A stretch of 64,000 nt of DNA from Arthrobacter sp. B1805 (GTDB taxonomy: Bacteria; Actinomycetota; Actinomycetes; Actinomycetales; Micrococcaceae), in the NCBI RefSeq assembly GCF_002929745.1, contig NZ_PJIQ01000008.1, positions 62,001 to 126,000 of the forward strand, given 5' to 3'. How positions within the stretch are numbered: position 1 is the stretch's first letter; every line of letters begins with the position of its first letter. Made by a program: the position numbers and the translations under genes. The notes below the pieces were generated by a model that ran no database searches, was not told where the DNA came from, and saw only the letters and a program-made list of their open reading frames with translations. This document shows positions 24,051-34,039 of this stretch, one piece after another.

Positions 24051-24776
24051 ATGGAAATCACCAAGCGCAGGAACCTTTCGATCCTCGGAATCGCAGCAGT
24101 CTCGATGTTCGGTCTCGCAGCCTGTGGCGGCGGCGAGGAAGCCTCGTCGGAGGCCGCCCCCAGCAGCATGGCCAGCGAGACCAGCATGGCCAGCGAGTCC
24201 GCATCGCCGGAGGCGTCCGAGAGCATGAGCCCGTCCGCATCGGCATCCGCATCGGCCGACGCCATGGCAGACCCCGCCGCGAACCTCGTCGGACCCGGCT
24301 GCGCCGGATACGCCGAGACGGTCCCCGATGGCGCCGGCTCGGTAGCCGGCATGGCCCTCGATCCCGTGGCAACTGCGGCGTCGAACAACCCCATCCTGAC
24401 CCAGCTGACCGCCGCGGTCTCCGGCGGGATCAACCCTGAGGTCGACCTCGTCGACACGCTCAACGGCGGCGAGTTCACCGTCTTCGCACCGGTCGACGAA
24501 GCCTTCGCCGCACTGCCGGCCGAGACCGTCGAAGGTCTGAAGACGGACACCGCGGGCCTCAGCGGCATCCTGACCTACCACGTCGTGCCCGGCAAGATCC
24601 AGCCTTCCGAGCTCGAGGGCACCATGCAGACGACAGTCCAGGGTGCCGACCTCGAGGTCACCGGCTCCGGCGACGAGCTCATGGTCAACGGCGCCAGTGT
24701 CATCTGCGGTGGCGTCCAGACGGCCAACGCCGTCGTGTACCTGATCGACACCGTCCTCACGCCCCCCGCCGGCTAA
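24051..24776 (+). CDS. Fasciclin domain lipoprotein
   Basis: 241 residues. The signal peptide ends in lipobox LAAC (Cys at about 26), so it should be anchored to the outer face of the membrane. A linker of about 50 residues rich in Ser, Ala, Glu and Met follows, with SMASE-type repeats. One FAS1 domain follows (about 100-240), with [20 protein letters not shown] and [17 protein letters not shown], and the end [17 protein letters not shown]1 proteins bind matrix or other surface partners; MPB70-like actinobacterial members are secreted. ATG 24051 has AGGAAA 6 bases upstream; the frame is open to 23793 but without a ribosome site. Confidence 0.9.
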   Translation: MEITKRRNLSILGIAAVSMFGLAACGGGEEASSEAAPSSMASETSMASESASPEASESMSPSASASASADAMADPAANLVGPGCAGYAETVPDGAGSVAGMALDPVATAASNNPILTQLTAAVSGGINPEVDLVDTLNGGEFTVFAPVDEAFAALPAETVEGLKTDTAGLSGILTYHVVPGKIQPSELEGTMQTTVQGADLEVTGSGDELMVNGASVICGGVQTANAVVYLIDTVLTPPAG

Positions 24777-24821
24777 GGAACATCAGCCCCCTGGTTCATG
24801 CCTCTAACCTGCTCCAGGGAC

Positions 24822-24865
24822 CAGGAACGGACCCCTTCACCCCTCGGTGGAGGGGTCCGTTCCTG
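24822..24865. terminator. Terminator after fasciclin gene
   Basis: A perfect 15-bp stem, CAGGAACGGACCCCT (24822-24836) with its complement (24851-24865), and a 14-base loop, 46 bases past the stop. Confidence 0.8.
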
Positions 24866-24910
24866 TAGGTCCTGCTGCCGCGCCTGGACCGCAGCAACAG
24901 GACCATCACC

Positions 24911-24916
24911 TAGACT
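24911..24916 (+). promoter_or_regulatory. -10 box of substrate-binding lipoprotein gene
   Basis: TAGACT about 62 bases before the GTG start. Together with the GGAGA ribosome site it suggests a normal led transcript. Confidence 0.4.
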
Positions 24917-24978
24917 TGGGTCTTCCAGACTCCCGGTTCCCCGGACCGGGGCCCGCCTGCCTTTCGGAGATCCTGCTC

Positions 24979-26715
24979 GTGAACATCCCCGCCGCGTGCC
25001 GAAACCGCCCGGGTCGGTCCGTCCACGGGGGCATCAGAATCGTCGCGGCGCTGGCGTCGGTAGTACTCCTCGCCTCCTGCACCGCACGGGACGTCCCCGC
25101 ACCGCACCCGTCCCCGACCGCATCGGCCACGGCGGAGGTGACGGCGACGCCCGAGGCCTCCACTTTCACTTTCGGTACCGCTGCGGATCCTCGGACGCTC
25201 GACCCGGCACTGGCCAACGACACCGAGTCCTACCGCGTGACGCAGCAGGTCCTGCAGGGTCTCGTCGGAGTCGATCCGCTGACATCGGAGCCGACGGCGC
25301 TGCTGGCCGAATCCTGGGAGGAGAAGGACGACGGCCGCACGTACGCGTTCACGCTCAGGGAGGACGTCGTCTTCCAGGACGGCGAGCCGTTCGACGCCGA
25401 GGCCGTCTGTGCCAATTTCGACCGCTGGTACACGCTGCCCGCCGGTGCCCGTTCCGGAACAGCCAGCCTGCCGTTCAAGGACGTGTTCAGGGCGTTCTCG
25501 GACCAGCCGGAGGTCAGCCTCTACAGCGGGTGCACGGCGACAGGGAAGTACTCCGTCGACCTGAAGCTCACGAGCAGGATCACCGGACTCATCTCCGCGC
25601 TCGCCGCGCCCGCCTTCGCCATCTCCTCGCCCGCTGCCCTCGAAGCCGGCGCAGCGGACGAGCTCAGCGAGAGCCGCGAGGGAGTGGAGATCTCACGGTA
25701 CGGCCAGGCGCCGGTCGGTACCGGCCCGTTCGAACTAGCGTCCTGGCAGCCGGGCACGGTGGAGCTGTCGTTCTTCGACGGGTACTGGGGCGAACGGGGG
25801 GAGATCGACCGCGTCGTCTTCACGACCATCCCCAGTCCCGACTCCCGCGCTCGGGCGCTCACGGCAGGCAGGATCGACGGCTACGACTTCGTCTCGGTCG
25901 ACAGCGCGGTCGACCTCGCTCGTAACGGGCTCCAGTTCCTGCAGCGCGACCCCTACTCGGTGCTGTATCTCGGTCTGAACGAGGACTTCCCGGGTGTCGA
26001 CAACGTGCTCTTCCGCGAAGCGGTCGCGCACGCCATCGACAAGGATTCGCTCATCGACGGCCGCTTCCTGAACGGGACCAAACCCGCTCGCCAGTTCATT
26101 CCGGAGAAACTCGGGGTCAGCGGCGAGAGAGTCGAGGACTACGGCTACGACCTGGATCTCGCCAAGGATCTGCTGACGCGATCCGGCTACGACGGACGCC
26201 CGCTCCCCTTCTACTACCCGCGCAACGTCTCGCGGGCCTACCTGCCCTCGCCCGAGAAGGCGTACGCCGAGCTGAGCCGACAACTGACCGAGGCCGGCTT
26301 CACCATCAAGCCCGTGCCGGTGGAGTGGAGCGACGGCTATGCCGCCACGGTCCAGCAGTCCGGCGACAGGGCGTTCCACCTCCTCGGCTGGAGCGGGAGC
26401 TACGACGACCCGGACAACTTCGTCGGTGCGCTCTTCGGCAGCTACAGCGACGAGTTCGGCTACGACGACCCGCAGTTGGTCAGCAAGATCAATCGAGCGC
26501 GAGGGTTGCCGGACGGTGAGGACCGCTCCGATGCCTATGCGGACATCAGCGCGCAGATCGCCGCCCGGATTCCGGCGGTGCCGCTGGCCTTCCCCATCTC
26601 GGCACTCGCGATGAGCGCCCGCGTCAGCACCTACCCCGTCAGTCCCGTGATGAACGAGGTGTTCAACCGCATCGACCTCGCTGATGTGGAGCCCCGCCCC
26701 ACCCCGTCCGGCTGA
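24979..26715 (+). CDS. ABC transporter substrate-binding lipoprotein, family 5
   Basis: 578-residue SBP_bac_5 protein (Dpp/Opp-like), which captures peptides or nickel-like solutes outside the membrane. The signal peptide ends with LLASC, giving a lipid-anchored Cys near residue 34. The mature domain starts FTFGTAADPRTLDPALAND, with QQVLQGLVGVDPLT, RTYAFTLREDVVFQDGEPFD and AVAHAIDKDSLIDG typical of the family. WSGSYDDPDNFVG is the usual C-terminal lobe pattern. GTG 24979 is preceded by GGAGA at 8 bases. No permease or ATPase genes are adjacent, so it must work with a transporter encoded elsewhere. Confidence 0.9.
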   Translation: MNIPAACRNRPGRSVHGGIRIVAALASVVLLASCTARDVPAPHPSPTASATAEVTATPEASTFTFGTAADPRTLDPALANDTESYRVTQQVLQGLVGVDPLTSEPTALLAESWEEKDDGRTYAFTLREDVVFQDGEPFDAEAVCANFDRWYTLPAGARSGTASLPFKDVFRAFSDQPEVSLYSGCTATGKYSVDLKLTSRITGLISALAAPAFAISSPAALEAGAADELSESREGVEISRYGQAPVGTGPFELASWQPGTVELSFFDGYWGERGEIDRVVFTTIPSPDSRARALTAGRIDGYDFVSVDSAVDLARNGLQFLQRDPYSVLYLGLNEDFPGVDNVLFREAVAHAIDKDSLIDGRFLNGTKPARQFIPEKLGVSGERVEDYGYDLDLAKDLLTRSGYDGRPLPFYYPRNVSRAYLPSPEKAYAELSRQLTEAGFTIKPVPVEWSDGYAATVQQSGDRAFHLLGWSGSYDDPDNFVGALFGSYSDEFGYDDPQLVSKINRARGLPDGEDRSDAYADISAQIAARIPAVPLAFPISALAMSARVSTYPVSPVMNEVFNRIDLADVEPRPTPSG

Positions 26716-26821
26716 GCCACAGGCTCCCGCCTATTCGGGTGATCCGGAGCACCCGGTGGATTTAAGTAAGGTCACTACCAGACGCTAGGCTTTCCCTGCT
26801 AGGACCTCGCGACTGGAGACA

Positions 26822-28318
26822 ATGTTGAGCACTATGAGCCAGGGCACACCCGCCAAGACAACCGACGTCATCCTCATCGGCGGCGGGATCATGAGTGCCA
26901 CGCTCGGCGCTTTCCTGCGGCAGCTCCAGCCCGACTGGGACATCTCACTCTTCGAACGGCTCGACGCCGCCGGGCTCGAAAGCTCCGACCCCTGGAACAA
27001 CGCGGGGACCGGGCACTCCGCACTGTGTGAACTCAACTACTCGCCTGCAGGCAAGGACGGCTCCGTCGATCCGGCCAAGGCGGTCGCCATCAACGAGCAG
27101 TTCCAGGTTTCCCGACAGTTCTGGTCCCACATGGTGTCCGAAGGGCTCGTCGGCGACCCTCGCTCGTTCATCAACCCCGTACCCCACATGAGCTTCGTGT
27201 GGGGCCAGGCGAACGCTGAGTACCTGCGCAAGCGCTATGAGGCGCTCAGCGCCCAGCCGCTCTTCAGCACCATGCAGCACAGCGAGGACCATGACACCAT
27301 CGCCGGGTGGACTCCCCTGGTCATGAAGGGCCGCAACCCCTCCCAGCCCGTCGCGGCCTCGCGCGTGGAGGGCGGGACCGACGTCGATTTCGGCGCACTG
27401 ACGCGGCAGCTCACCAGCTACCTGCAGGGGACCGGCGTCGAGGTCAACTACGGCTTCGACGTACTCGACGTCGCTCGCGCCTCCGACGGACGCTGGGACG
27501 TCAAGGTGAGGAACAAGGCGACCGGCGAGACGAGTACCGTCACCACGAAGTTCGTCTTCATCGGTGCGGGCGGCGGCGCCCTGCACCTCCTCCAGCGCAG
27601 CGGTATCCCGGAAGGCCGCGGTTTCGCCGGCTTCCCGGTATCCGGACAGTTCCTCCGCTGCACGGACCCGGAGCTCGTCGAGCAGCACAATGCGAAGGTG
27701 TACGGCCAGGCCTCGGTCGGCGCTCCCCCGATGTCCGTCCCGCACTTGGACACGCGCTTCGTCAAGGGCGAGCGCTCGCTGCTGTTCGGACCGTACGCGG
27801 GGTTCTCCACCAAGTTCCTGAAGCGGGGCTCCTACCTCGATCTCCCGACGTCCATCCGGACGTCGAACCTGGTGCCGATGCTCGCGGTAGCCAAGGACAA
27901 CATGTCCCTCACGAAGTACCTCATCACCGAGGTCCTCAAGAACCGCGACGCCAAGAACGAGTCGCTCAACGAGTTCCTCCCGACAGCCGAGGGCGGCAGC
28001 TGGGAACTGATCTCTGCCGGGCAGCGTGTACAGGTCATCAAGAAGGCCCCCAAGAAGGGCGGCGTACTGCAGTTCGGCACCGAGGTCATCACCTCGGCTG
28101 ACGGTTCGGTCGGGGCTCTTCTCGGTGCGTCTCCCGGCGCCTCCACGGCCGCACCGATCATGGTGGAGCTGCTGAAGCGCTGCTTCCCGGGCAAGATCTC
28201 GGACTGGGAGCCGAAGCTGAAGGAGATGCTGCCAGGGTACGGGGTCAAACTCAACGAGAACCCGTCGCTGGCCGCAGAGGTGCAGTCCCTGACCGACCGG
28301 GTACTCAAGCTCAAGTAA
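26822..28318 (+). CDS. mqo: Malate:quinone oxidoreductase
   Basis: FAD-dependent peripheral membrane enzyme that oxidises malate to oxaloacetate and passes electrons to quinone, a TCA-cycle step. 498 residues, family length. FAD motif [20 protein letters not shown] near residue 15, then [31 protein letters not shown] and the C-terminal [20 protein letters not shown] are all Mqo signatures. ATG 26822 has GGAG 5 bases upstream; a second ATG lies 12 bases on. Single-gene unit. Confidence 0.96.
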   Translation: MLSTMSQGTPAKTTDVILIGGGIMSATLGAFLRQLQPDWDISLFERLDAAGLESSDPWNNAGTGHSALCELNYSPAGKDGSVDPAKAVAINEQFQVSRQFWSHMVSEGLVGDPRSFINPVPHMSFVWGQANAEYLRKRYEALSAQPLFSTMQHSEDHDTIAGWTPLVMKGRNPSQPVAASRVEGGTDVDFGALTRQLTSYLQGTGVEVNYGFDVLDVARASDGRWDVKVRNKATGETSTVTTKFVFIGAGGGALHLLQRSGIPEGRGFAGFPVSGQFLRCTDPELVEQHNAKVYGQASVGAPPMSVPHLDTRFVKGERSLLFGPYAGFSTKFLKRGSYLDLPTSIRTSNLVPMLAVAKDNMSLTKYLITEVLKNRDAKNESLNEFLPTAEGGSWELISAGQRVQVIKKAPKKGGVLQFGTEVITSADGSVGALLGASPGASTAAPIMVELLKRCFPGKISDWEPKLKEMLPGYGVKLNENPSLAAEVQSLTDRVLKLK

Positions 28319-28370
28319 CTATCGGCGGAGCCGGCGGGCCGGGCGATCGTCAGCACCGAAGGCAGGTTCC

Positions 28371-31300
28371 TTGTTCCGTCTGGCTCAACTATCCCTAGGT
28401 AATCGGGCGCTCATCGCGCTCATCACGATCCTCGCATCGGTCTTCGGCGTCATCACGCTCGGATCGCTGAAGCAGGAGCTGATCCCGTCACTCGAGTTCC
28501 CCCAGATCACGGTGCTGTCCAACGTACCGGGAGCATCTCCGGAGTACCTCGACGAGCAGGTCAGCGAGCCGCTCGAAGCCGCACTGAGTGGCGTGGAAGG
28601 CCTCGAGTCGTCGTCGTCGACCTCCCGCACGGGCGTGTCGACCGTCAGCCTGGTCTTCATCTACGGCACGAACCTGGACCGTGCGCGTGCGCAGGTCGAC
28701 CGTGCAATCTCTACCGTCCGTCCGGCGCTGCCGGACGACGTCGAGCCCCAGGCCCTCGCCGGGAGTATCAGTGACCTGCCGATCGTCTTCATGGCCGTGT
28801 CGTCGGAGCAGTCGCTCAGCGAGCTGAACGGCGACCTGACGCGACTGACCGTGCCACGCCTGCAGAAGATCGACGGCGTGCGCACCGCCGACATCTCCGG
28901 CGGAACACGGCAGCACGTCGCGATCCTGCCGCGGGACGGCGCGCTGCAGGCGGCTGGACTCACGATCGGGGACGTCACGAGCACGCTCGAGGACAACGGC
29001 GCCCTGTTCCCGGTCGGAACCCTCGAGGAGTCCCCACGGTCGCTCACCATCCAGGCAGGGAGCAGGGTGGGTTCACTCGACGACATCAGGGCCCTGCCCG
29101 TGCTGCCGGCCTCCCCCGCGAATGACACCCCTCCCGATGGCCCGGCGCGGACCGACGGCACGGGCGGCACCGGGTCCGTCGTCACCATCGGGGCCATCGC
29201 CGACGTGAGCCTGGCTGACGACGAGCCGACCTCCGTGACGCGCACCAACGGGGTCGAGACCCTCGCCCTGACCGTGACGAAAGTGCCCGACGCCGACACC
29301 GTCCAGATCTCCCAGCGGATCGTGGACCTGGTTCCCGACCTCGAGGCGGAGCTCGGGAACGCAGCGGAGATCACTGTGGTGTTCGATCAGGCGCCCTTCA
29401 TCGAGCGGTCCATCGACGACCTCACCACCGAGGGGATCCTCGGCCTCGGATTCGCCGTGCTGATCATCCTCGTCTTCCTGCTGTCGGTCCGCTCGACCCT
29501 GGTCACCGCTATCTCGATCCCCCTGTCGCTGCTCGTCACCTTCATCGGGTTGTACGCCGCGGGTTACTCCCTCAACCTGCTGACGCTGGGCGCCCTCACC
29601 ATCGCCATCGGCCGCGTCGTCGACGACTCGATCGTCGTGATCGAGAACATCAAGCGTCACCTCGGGTACGGGGAGGAGAAACGGGAAGCCATCCTGACGG
29701 CGGTCCGGGAGGTAGCGGGAGCCATCACGGCGTCCACGCTCACCACGGTGGCCGTTTTCGCGCCCATCGCGTTCGTGGGCGGTCTCGCGGGCGAACTCTT
29801 CCGCCCCTTCGCGGTGACGACCGGCATCGCGCTGCTGGCCTCCCTCGCGGTGTCCCTGACGATCATCCCCGTCCTCGCCTACTGGTTCCTCCCGCGGGCC
29901 TCGTCTCCCGCCGGTCGGCGCGGAGCGCGTCACACCGCAGCCGCCCAGGCCGGACAGACAGGGGACGGAGCCGAGCACGCCTCGGTCCCGGACAGGCCGT
30001 CACTCCTGCAGCGAGGCTACCTTCCTGTCCTGGCCGGGACGCAGCGCCACCCGGTCGTCACGCTGATCAGTGGGGTGATCGTCCTCGGTGCGACCGCGGC
30101 CATGGTTCCGTTCCTCCCGACGAACCTCCTCGGCGCGTCGGGCCAGAACAGCTTCTCCATCACACAGACCCTCGCTCCGGGGTCCAGCCTTGCGACGACG
30201 ACGGAAGCTGCCGGCCGAACTGAGGCGATCCTGGCGGACGTTCCGGAGGTCCGGGACGTGCAACTGACGGTCGGCACGGCGGACGGCGCCTTCGCGGCGC
30301 AGTTCTCCGGCGGGGCCTCCGTGGCGACCTTCACGGTCACCACGGACGAGGACGCCGACCAGGAGGCCCTGCAGGCGTCCGTGCGCCAGGAACTCGAGGG
30401 ACTCGAGGAGGCGGGGACGTTCTCCCTGTCGAGCCAGCAGGGCGGGTTCGGCACCTCCAGCACCATAGACATCGACATCACCGCACCGGTCAGCGACGAC
30501 CTGGCAGCGGCGAACGCCGCTGTCCTCGACGGCATGCAGGGCCTCGAGGGGGCCGGCGAGGTCTCCAGCAATCTCTCGGCCGCGCAGCCGCAGGTCCAGA
30601 TCGACGTGGACCGGACCGCCGCCGTGGAAGCGGGACTGAGCGAGGGCCAGATCGCCGCACTTCTCGGTGGCAGTATCAGCCCTGTTCCGGCCGGCTCCGT
30701 CCGTTTCGATGCGGAAGACCTACCGGTCCTCGTGGGAGAAGGGACACCGATCACGAGTCTGGACCAGCTTCGGAACCTCCAGATCCCCACCGCGCAGGGT
30801 CCCATTGCGTTGACCGAGGTGGCGTCCGTCCAGGAGGTCCAGGTCCCAACCTCCGTCACGAGCTCGAACGGGGAGCGGACGGCGCGTGTCTCCGTCACGC
30901 CGTCGGCGGATGATCTCGGTACCCTCACGACCGCGGTCGATGAGCGCCTCGACGCCATCGCGCTGCCTCCGGGGACGACCGCGACCGTGGGCGGCGCGTC
31001 CAGCCAGCAGGCGGAGTCCTTCGACCAGTTGTTCCTGGCCCTGTGGGCGGCGGTCGCCATCGTCTATGTTATCATGGTCGCGACGTTCAAGAGCCTCGTG
31101 CAGCCCCTGATCCTGCTCGTGTCGATCCCGTTCGCCGCCACCGGTGCGGTCGCCCTGCTGCTGATCACGGGTATCCCGCTCGGGCTGCCCTCGCTGATCG
31201 GGCTGCTGATGCTCGTGGGCATCGTGGTCACCAATGCGATCGTCCTCATCGATCTCATCAACCAGTACCGGCTCCCGCGTGACGGCGCACCCGGTCTGCG

Positions 31301-31568
31301 GGTCGAGGACGCGATCCGCGAGGGAGCGCGGCAGCGTCTTCGCCCCATCCTCATGACGGCTCTGGCCACGATCTTCGCCCTGACCCCGATGGCACTGGGC
31401 CTGACCGGCCAGGGGGGCTTCATCTCGCAGCCCCTCGCGGTCGTCGTGATCGGTGGGCTCGTCTCTTCGACGGCATTGACGCTCGTACTCGTCCCGGTCC
31501 TGTATCGGCTGGTCGAGGGTGGCCGGGAAAGGCGGACGCTGCGCCGCGCGTCCACGGCGGGAGCCTGA
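28371..31568 (+). CDS. RND family efflux permease (AcrB/HAE1-like)
   Basis: 1065-residue proton-driven transporter with the two-fold RND layout: a membrane helix at the N-terminus, a large extracytoplasmic loop (about 40-330), six helices (about 335-510), a second loop (about 565-875) and a final helix bundle. Family marks are FPQITVLSNVPGASPEYLDE, the TM4-like TLGALTIAIGRVVDDSIVVIE with the paired Asp of the proton relay, and LVGIVVTNAIVLIDL with RLRPILMTALATIFALTPMA. The start is TTG 28371 with GGCAGG upstream. No adaptor or outer-membrane partner is present, as expected for a single-membrane cell. A MarR gene follows 87 bases later. Confidence 0.92.
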   Translation: MFRLAQLSLGNRALIALITILASVFGVITLGSLKQELIPSLEFPQITVLSNVPGASPEYLDEQVSEPLEAALSGVEGLESSSSTSRTGVSTVSLVFIYGTNLDRARAQVDRAISTVRPALPDDVEPQALAGSISDLPIVFMAVSSEQSLSELNGDLTRLTVPRLQKIDGVRTADISGGTRQHVAILPRDGALQAAGLTIGDVTSTLEDNGALFPVGTLEESPRSLTIQAGSRVGSLDDIRALPVLPASPANDTPPDGPARTDGTGGTGSVVTIGAIADVSLADDEPTSVTRTNGVETLALTVTKVPDADTVQISQRIVDLVPDLEAELGNAAEITVVFDQAPFIERSIDDLTTEGILGLGFAVLIILVFLLSVRSTLVTAISIPLSLLVTFIGLYAAGYSLNLLTLGALTIAIGRVVDDSIVVIENIKRHLGYGEEKREAILTAVREVAGAITASTLTTVAVFAPIAFVGGLAGELFRPFAVTTGIALLASLAVSLTIIPVLAYWFLPRASSPAGRRGARHTAAAQAGQTGDGAEHASVPDRPSLLQRGYLPVLAGTQRHPVVTLISGVIVLGATAAMVPFLPTNLLGASGQNSFSITQTLAPGSSLATTTEAAGRTEAILADVPEVRDVQLTVGTADGAFAAQFSGGASVATFTVTTDEDADQEALQASVRQELEGLEEAGTFSLSSQQGGFGTSSTIDIDITAPVSDDLAAANAAVLDGMQGLEGAGEVSSNLSAAQPQVQIDVDRTAAVEAGLSEGQIAALLGGSISPVPAGSVRFDAEDLPVLVGEGTPITSLDQLRNLQIPTAQGPIALTEVASVQEVQVPTSVTSSNGERTARVSVTPSADDLGTLTTAVDERLDAIALPPGTTATVGGASSQQAESFDQLFLALWAAVAIVYVIMVATFKSLVQPLILLVSIPFAATGAVALLLITGIPLGLPSLIGLLMLVGIVVTNAIVLIDLINQYRLPRDGAPGLRVEDAIREGARQRLRPILMTALATIFALTPMALGLTGQGGFISQPLAVVVIGGLVSSTALTLVLVPVLYRLVEGGRERRTLRRASTAGA

Positions 31569-31597
31569 CCCGTCCGTGAGGAAGGGGTACTACGGCG

Positions 31598-31618
31598 TAT
31601 ACTAGATGCATATGTATA
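31598..31618. promoter_or_regulatory. AT-rich dyad before marR
   Basis: TATAC (31598-31602) and GTATA (31614-31618) flank the palindrome ATGCAT (31606-31611) in otherwise G+C-rich DNA, 38 bases before the MarR start. A MarR-type operator and/or promoter is the natural reading. Confidence 0.5.
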
Positions 31619-31655
31619 TAGTTGCCGGTCTTCCGGCAGGAGGCCGGGAGCGACC

Positions 31656-32162
31656 ATGGCACAGAACGTGGAATCCGCCGTCGAACAGGACGAGAACCAG
31701 GGCAGAAGCGATGATGCTGCCGGCAGGCCGTCGGTGCGTCAGGCCTCCGAGACGTGGGAGTCCCTCTTCCGGGCGCAGGTGGGGGTCATGCGTCGGATCC
31801 GGAAGGATCCGGTCTTCCGCGAGCTGGCCGTCGCCGAGTACGACGTCCTGTTCAACCTCAGCCGCTGCCCGACGGGCTGGACCCGCCTGAACGAACTCAA
31901 CAACCACCTGTTGATCAGCCAGCCCAGCCTCAGTCGCATGGTGGATCGGCTTGAGGCGAAGAACCTGGTGCAGAAGCGCCCGGCCCAGAACGACCAGCGG
32001 GGTGTCGAGCTCGCGTTGACGGACGAGGGCAAGGCCCTGCAGCGGCGCATCGGCTCTGCCCATGTGCGCCGTATCCAGGAGGTACTGGCGCCAGTCCTGG
32101 ACAGCGACGAGATGGAGCAGCTGAAGGCGCTCACGGACAAGATCAACGCTCGCCTGGGCTAG
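31656..32162 (+). CDS. MarR family transcriptional regulator
   Basis: 168 residues. After a 50-residue acidic N-terminus comes the winged helix: EYDVLFNLSRCPTGWTRLNE, the recognition segment NNHLLISQPSLSRMVDRLEA near residue 92, and the wing NLVQKRPAQNDQRGVELALT with the DQRG tip typical of MarR. It directly follows the RND permease and has an AT-rich dyad before it, so self-control, and possibly control of efflux, is likely. AGGAGG lies upstream but about 18 bases from the ATG; GGGAG is closer. Confidence 0.87.
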   Translation: MAQNVESAVEQDENQGRSDDAAGRPSVRQASETWESLFRAQVGVMRRIRKDPVFRELAVAEYDVLFNLSRCPTGWTRLNELNNHLLISQPSLSRMVDRLEAKNLVQKRPAQNDQRGVELALTDEGKALQRRIGSAHVRRIQEVLAPVLDSDEMEQLKALTDKINARLG

Positions 32163-32194
32163 CTCCTGTGTTGGGAGACCCGGGACCGCCCCGC

Positions 32195-32998
32195 TTAGCG
32201 CAGCGGCAGGTGCTGGGCGCTGTCCTCCATGGGCAGATCGTCGACCGTGGCCGTCACCACCAGGCTCGAGAGCTGCAGTGACCCGCCGACCGTCGACAGG
32301 AACGCGGTGTCAGCGGCGTCCCGGCCGGTCCCGATGCGCAGCATGGAGGCCCGCGGCGCCAGGCCGGTCGCGTCCACCAGGTGCCACGCCCCGTCCACCC
32401 AGGCCTCGACGACAGCGTGGAAATCCATCGGGTTCAGACCCGGCGCGTACACGGACGCGAGCCGCGCCGGAACGTCACGCGCCCTCAGCAGCGCGATCAC
32501 GAGATGAGCGTAGTCCCGGCAGACACCCCTGCGTGCGAGGAGTGTATCGGCCGCGCCATCGGTGAAGCGGGAGGACCCGGGCACATAGGACAGTTCGCGC
32601 GATACCCAGTCCCGCACGCCGTGAACGAGATCCAGGCCCCGCAGGTGGGGAAACTGCGCGTAGGCCGTCGGCAGGATCTTGTCCGATTCGCAGTAGCGGC
32701 TGGGCCGGACGTACCGCACCAGGTCGAGGTCGTCCCCCGACGCAGGGGCCGCTACACCCGTGACGTTCGCGCGGTAGTGGACCTGGAGCGTCGATGCTCT
32801 TGCCGTCGTCAGCAGGTGCAGCCTCGTGCCGTCCCCGTCCTGTCGCTCGCGGACCTGCGCCGGTTCCCCGTCGACCAGCACGGACAGGTCCTCCTCCACC
32901 GACCGGTAAGCGCCCGGGCCTGCGACGGCGATCGACAGGACCACCGCCGTTCCCGCGACGGTGGTGGCACTGAGGTCTGCGGAGACAGTGCGTTGCAT
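32195..32998 (-). CDS. Transglutaminase-like cysteine peptidase-fold protein
   Basis: 267 residues with the bacterial transglutaminase N-terminal beta domain (about 1-110) and a transglutaminase core. The catalytic triad is visible: Cys in LLARRGVCRDYAHLVIALLR near residue 168, His in LNPMDFHAVVEAWVDG near 202, Asp in WHLVDATGLAPR near 217. No signal peptide or membrane helix. Such stand-alone cytoplasmic members are widespread in actinobacteria, with no settled role; protease or amidase activity is possible. ATG 32998 was chosen because upstream sequence in the open frame is Arg/Pro-rich and runs into the divergent gene. Confidence 0.83.
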   Translation of the reverse strand: MQRTVSADLSATTVAGTAVVLSIAVAGPGAYRSVEEDLSVLVDGEPAQVRERQDGDGTRLHLLTTARASTLQVHYRANVTGVAAPASGDDLDLVRYVRPSRYCESDKILPTAYAQFPHLRGLDLVHGVRDWVSRELSYVPGSSRFTDGAADTLLARRGVCRDYAHLVIALLRARDVPARLASVYAPGLNPMDFHAVVEAWVDGAWHLVDATGLAPRASMLRIGTGRDAADTAFLSTVGGSLQLSSLVVTATVDDLPMEDSAQHLPLR

Positions 32999-33118
32999 GG
33001 TTCGTTGCTCCCGGTAGACAACTGGATCGCCTCCAACTCTAAGCTGAGGTGGGCGGCAACCCTCGACGCCGGCGGGCGCCATCCTGCCGGGCAGGATGAC
33101 CGGCTGGAAAGGACCACC

Positions 33119-34039
33119 ATGAGCGACTTCACTGCGGAGGCGATCGGCGACCTGACGGGTCGTCGTGCCGTCATCACCGGGGCCAACAGCGGGCTCGGCC
33201 TGCAGACCGCCGTCGGACTGGCGAGGAAGGGTGCCGACGTCGTGCTTGCCTGCCGGAACGAGCAGCGGGGGCGCGACGCCGAGCAGAGGATCCGGGCCCT
33301 GACGGGTAGCGACCGGCTCCATGTGCACGTCCTGGACCTCGCGAGCCTGGCGTCCATCCGGGCTTTCGCGGCCGCCCTGACCGGGCCGGTCCACATCCTC
33401 GTGAACAACGCAGGGATCATGGCGACACCCAAGGGCACCACCGCGGACGGCTTCGAGCTGCAGTTCGGCACGAACCACCTGGGCCACTTCGCGCTGACCG
33501 GTCTCCTGCTGCCGAACCTGCAGGAAGCGCGGACGGCCCGGGTCGTCACCCTCTCCAGCGTTGCCCACAAGGGGGGCCGCATCAACTTCGACGACCTCCA
33601 GTCCGAGCGCGGGTACCGGCGGTGGAGGGCCTACGGACAGAGCAAGATCGCCAACCTGTACTTCATGGTCGAACTCGACCGTCGGGCGCGCGCGGCCGGG
33701 TGGGATCTGCTGTCTGTCGCTGCCCATCCTGGCCTCGCCAACACGAACCTGACAGCCGGCATGCGGGCTCCGGCCATGCTCGACGTCGTCGGCGGCTTCT
33801 TCAAGCTGATGAGCCAGTCCGACGCCGCGGGTGCGCTGCCGACCCTGTACGCCGCGACGCATCCGGACGTCAGGGGCGGCGATTTCTATGGTCCGTCCGG
33901 GCCCGGCGAGACCCGCGGAGCGCCGCGTCTCGTCGCGCCTGCCGCCCGCGTGCTGGACCGCGACATCGCCGTCCGGCTGTGGGATCGAAGCGTCGAGCTG
34001 ACCGGCGTCGATTACGCGGCACTGGCACCCGCCGGCTAA
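33119..34039 (+). CDS. Short-chain dehydrogenase/reductase (WWOX/retinol-DH-like)
   Basis: 306-residue SDR. NAD(P) motif AVITGANSGLGLQTAVGLAR near residue 20, LDLASLASIRAFA, then ILVNNAGIMATP, the catalytic Ser in VVTLSSVAHKGG and Tyr-Lys in YGQSKIANL near 183-187. HPGLANTNLT closes the fold. The long insert and C-terminus match the oxidoreductases close to retinol dehydrogenases. The substrate is unknown. The gene ends exactly where the convergent lipoprotein gene ends, with no spacer. Confidence 0.88.
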   Translation: MSDFTAEAIGDLTGRRAVITGANSGLGLQTAVGLARKGADVVLACRNEQRGRDAEQRIRALTGSDRLHVHVLDLASLASIRAFAAALTGPVHILVNNAGIMATPKGTTADGFELQFGTNHLGHFALTGLLLPNLQEARTARVVTLSSVAHKGGRINFDDLQSERGYRRWRAYGQSKIANLYFMVELDRRARAAGWDLLSVAAHPGLANTNLTAGMRAPAMLDVVGGFFKLMSQSDAAGALPTLYAATHPDVRGGDFYGPSGPGETRGAPRLVAPAARVLDRDIAVRLWDRSVELTGVDYAALAPAG

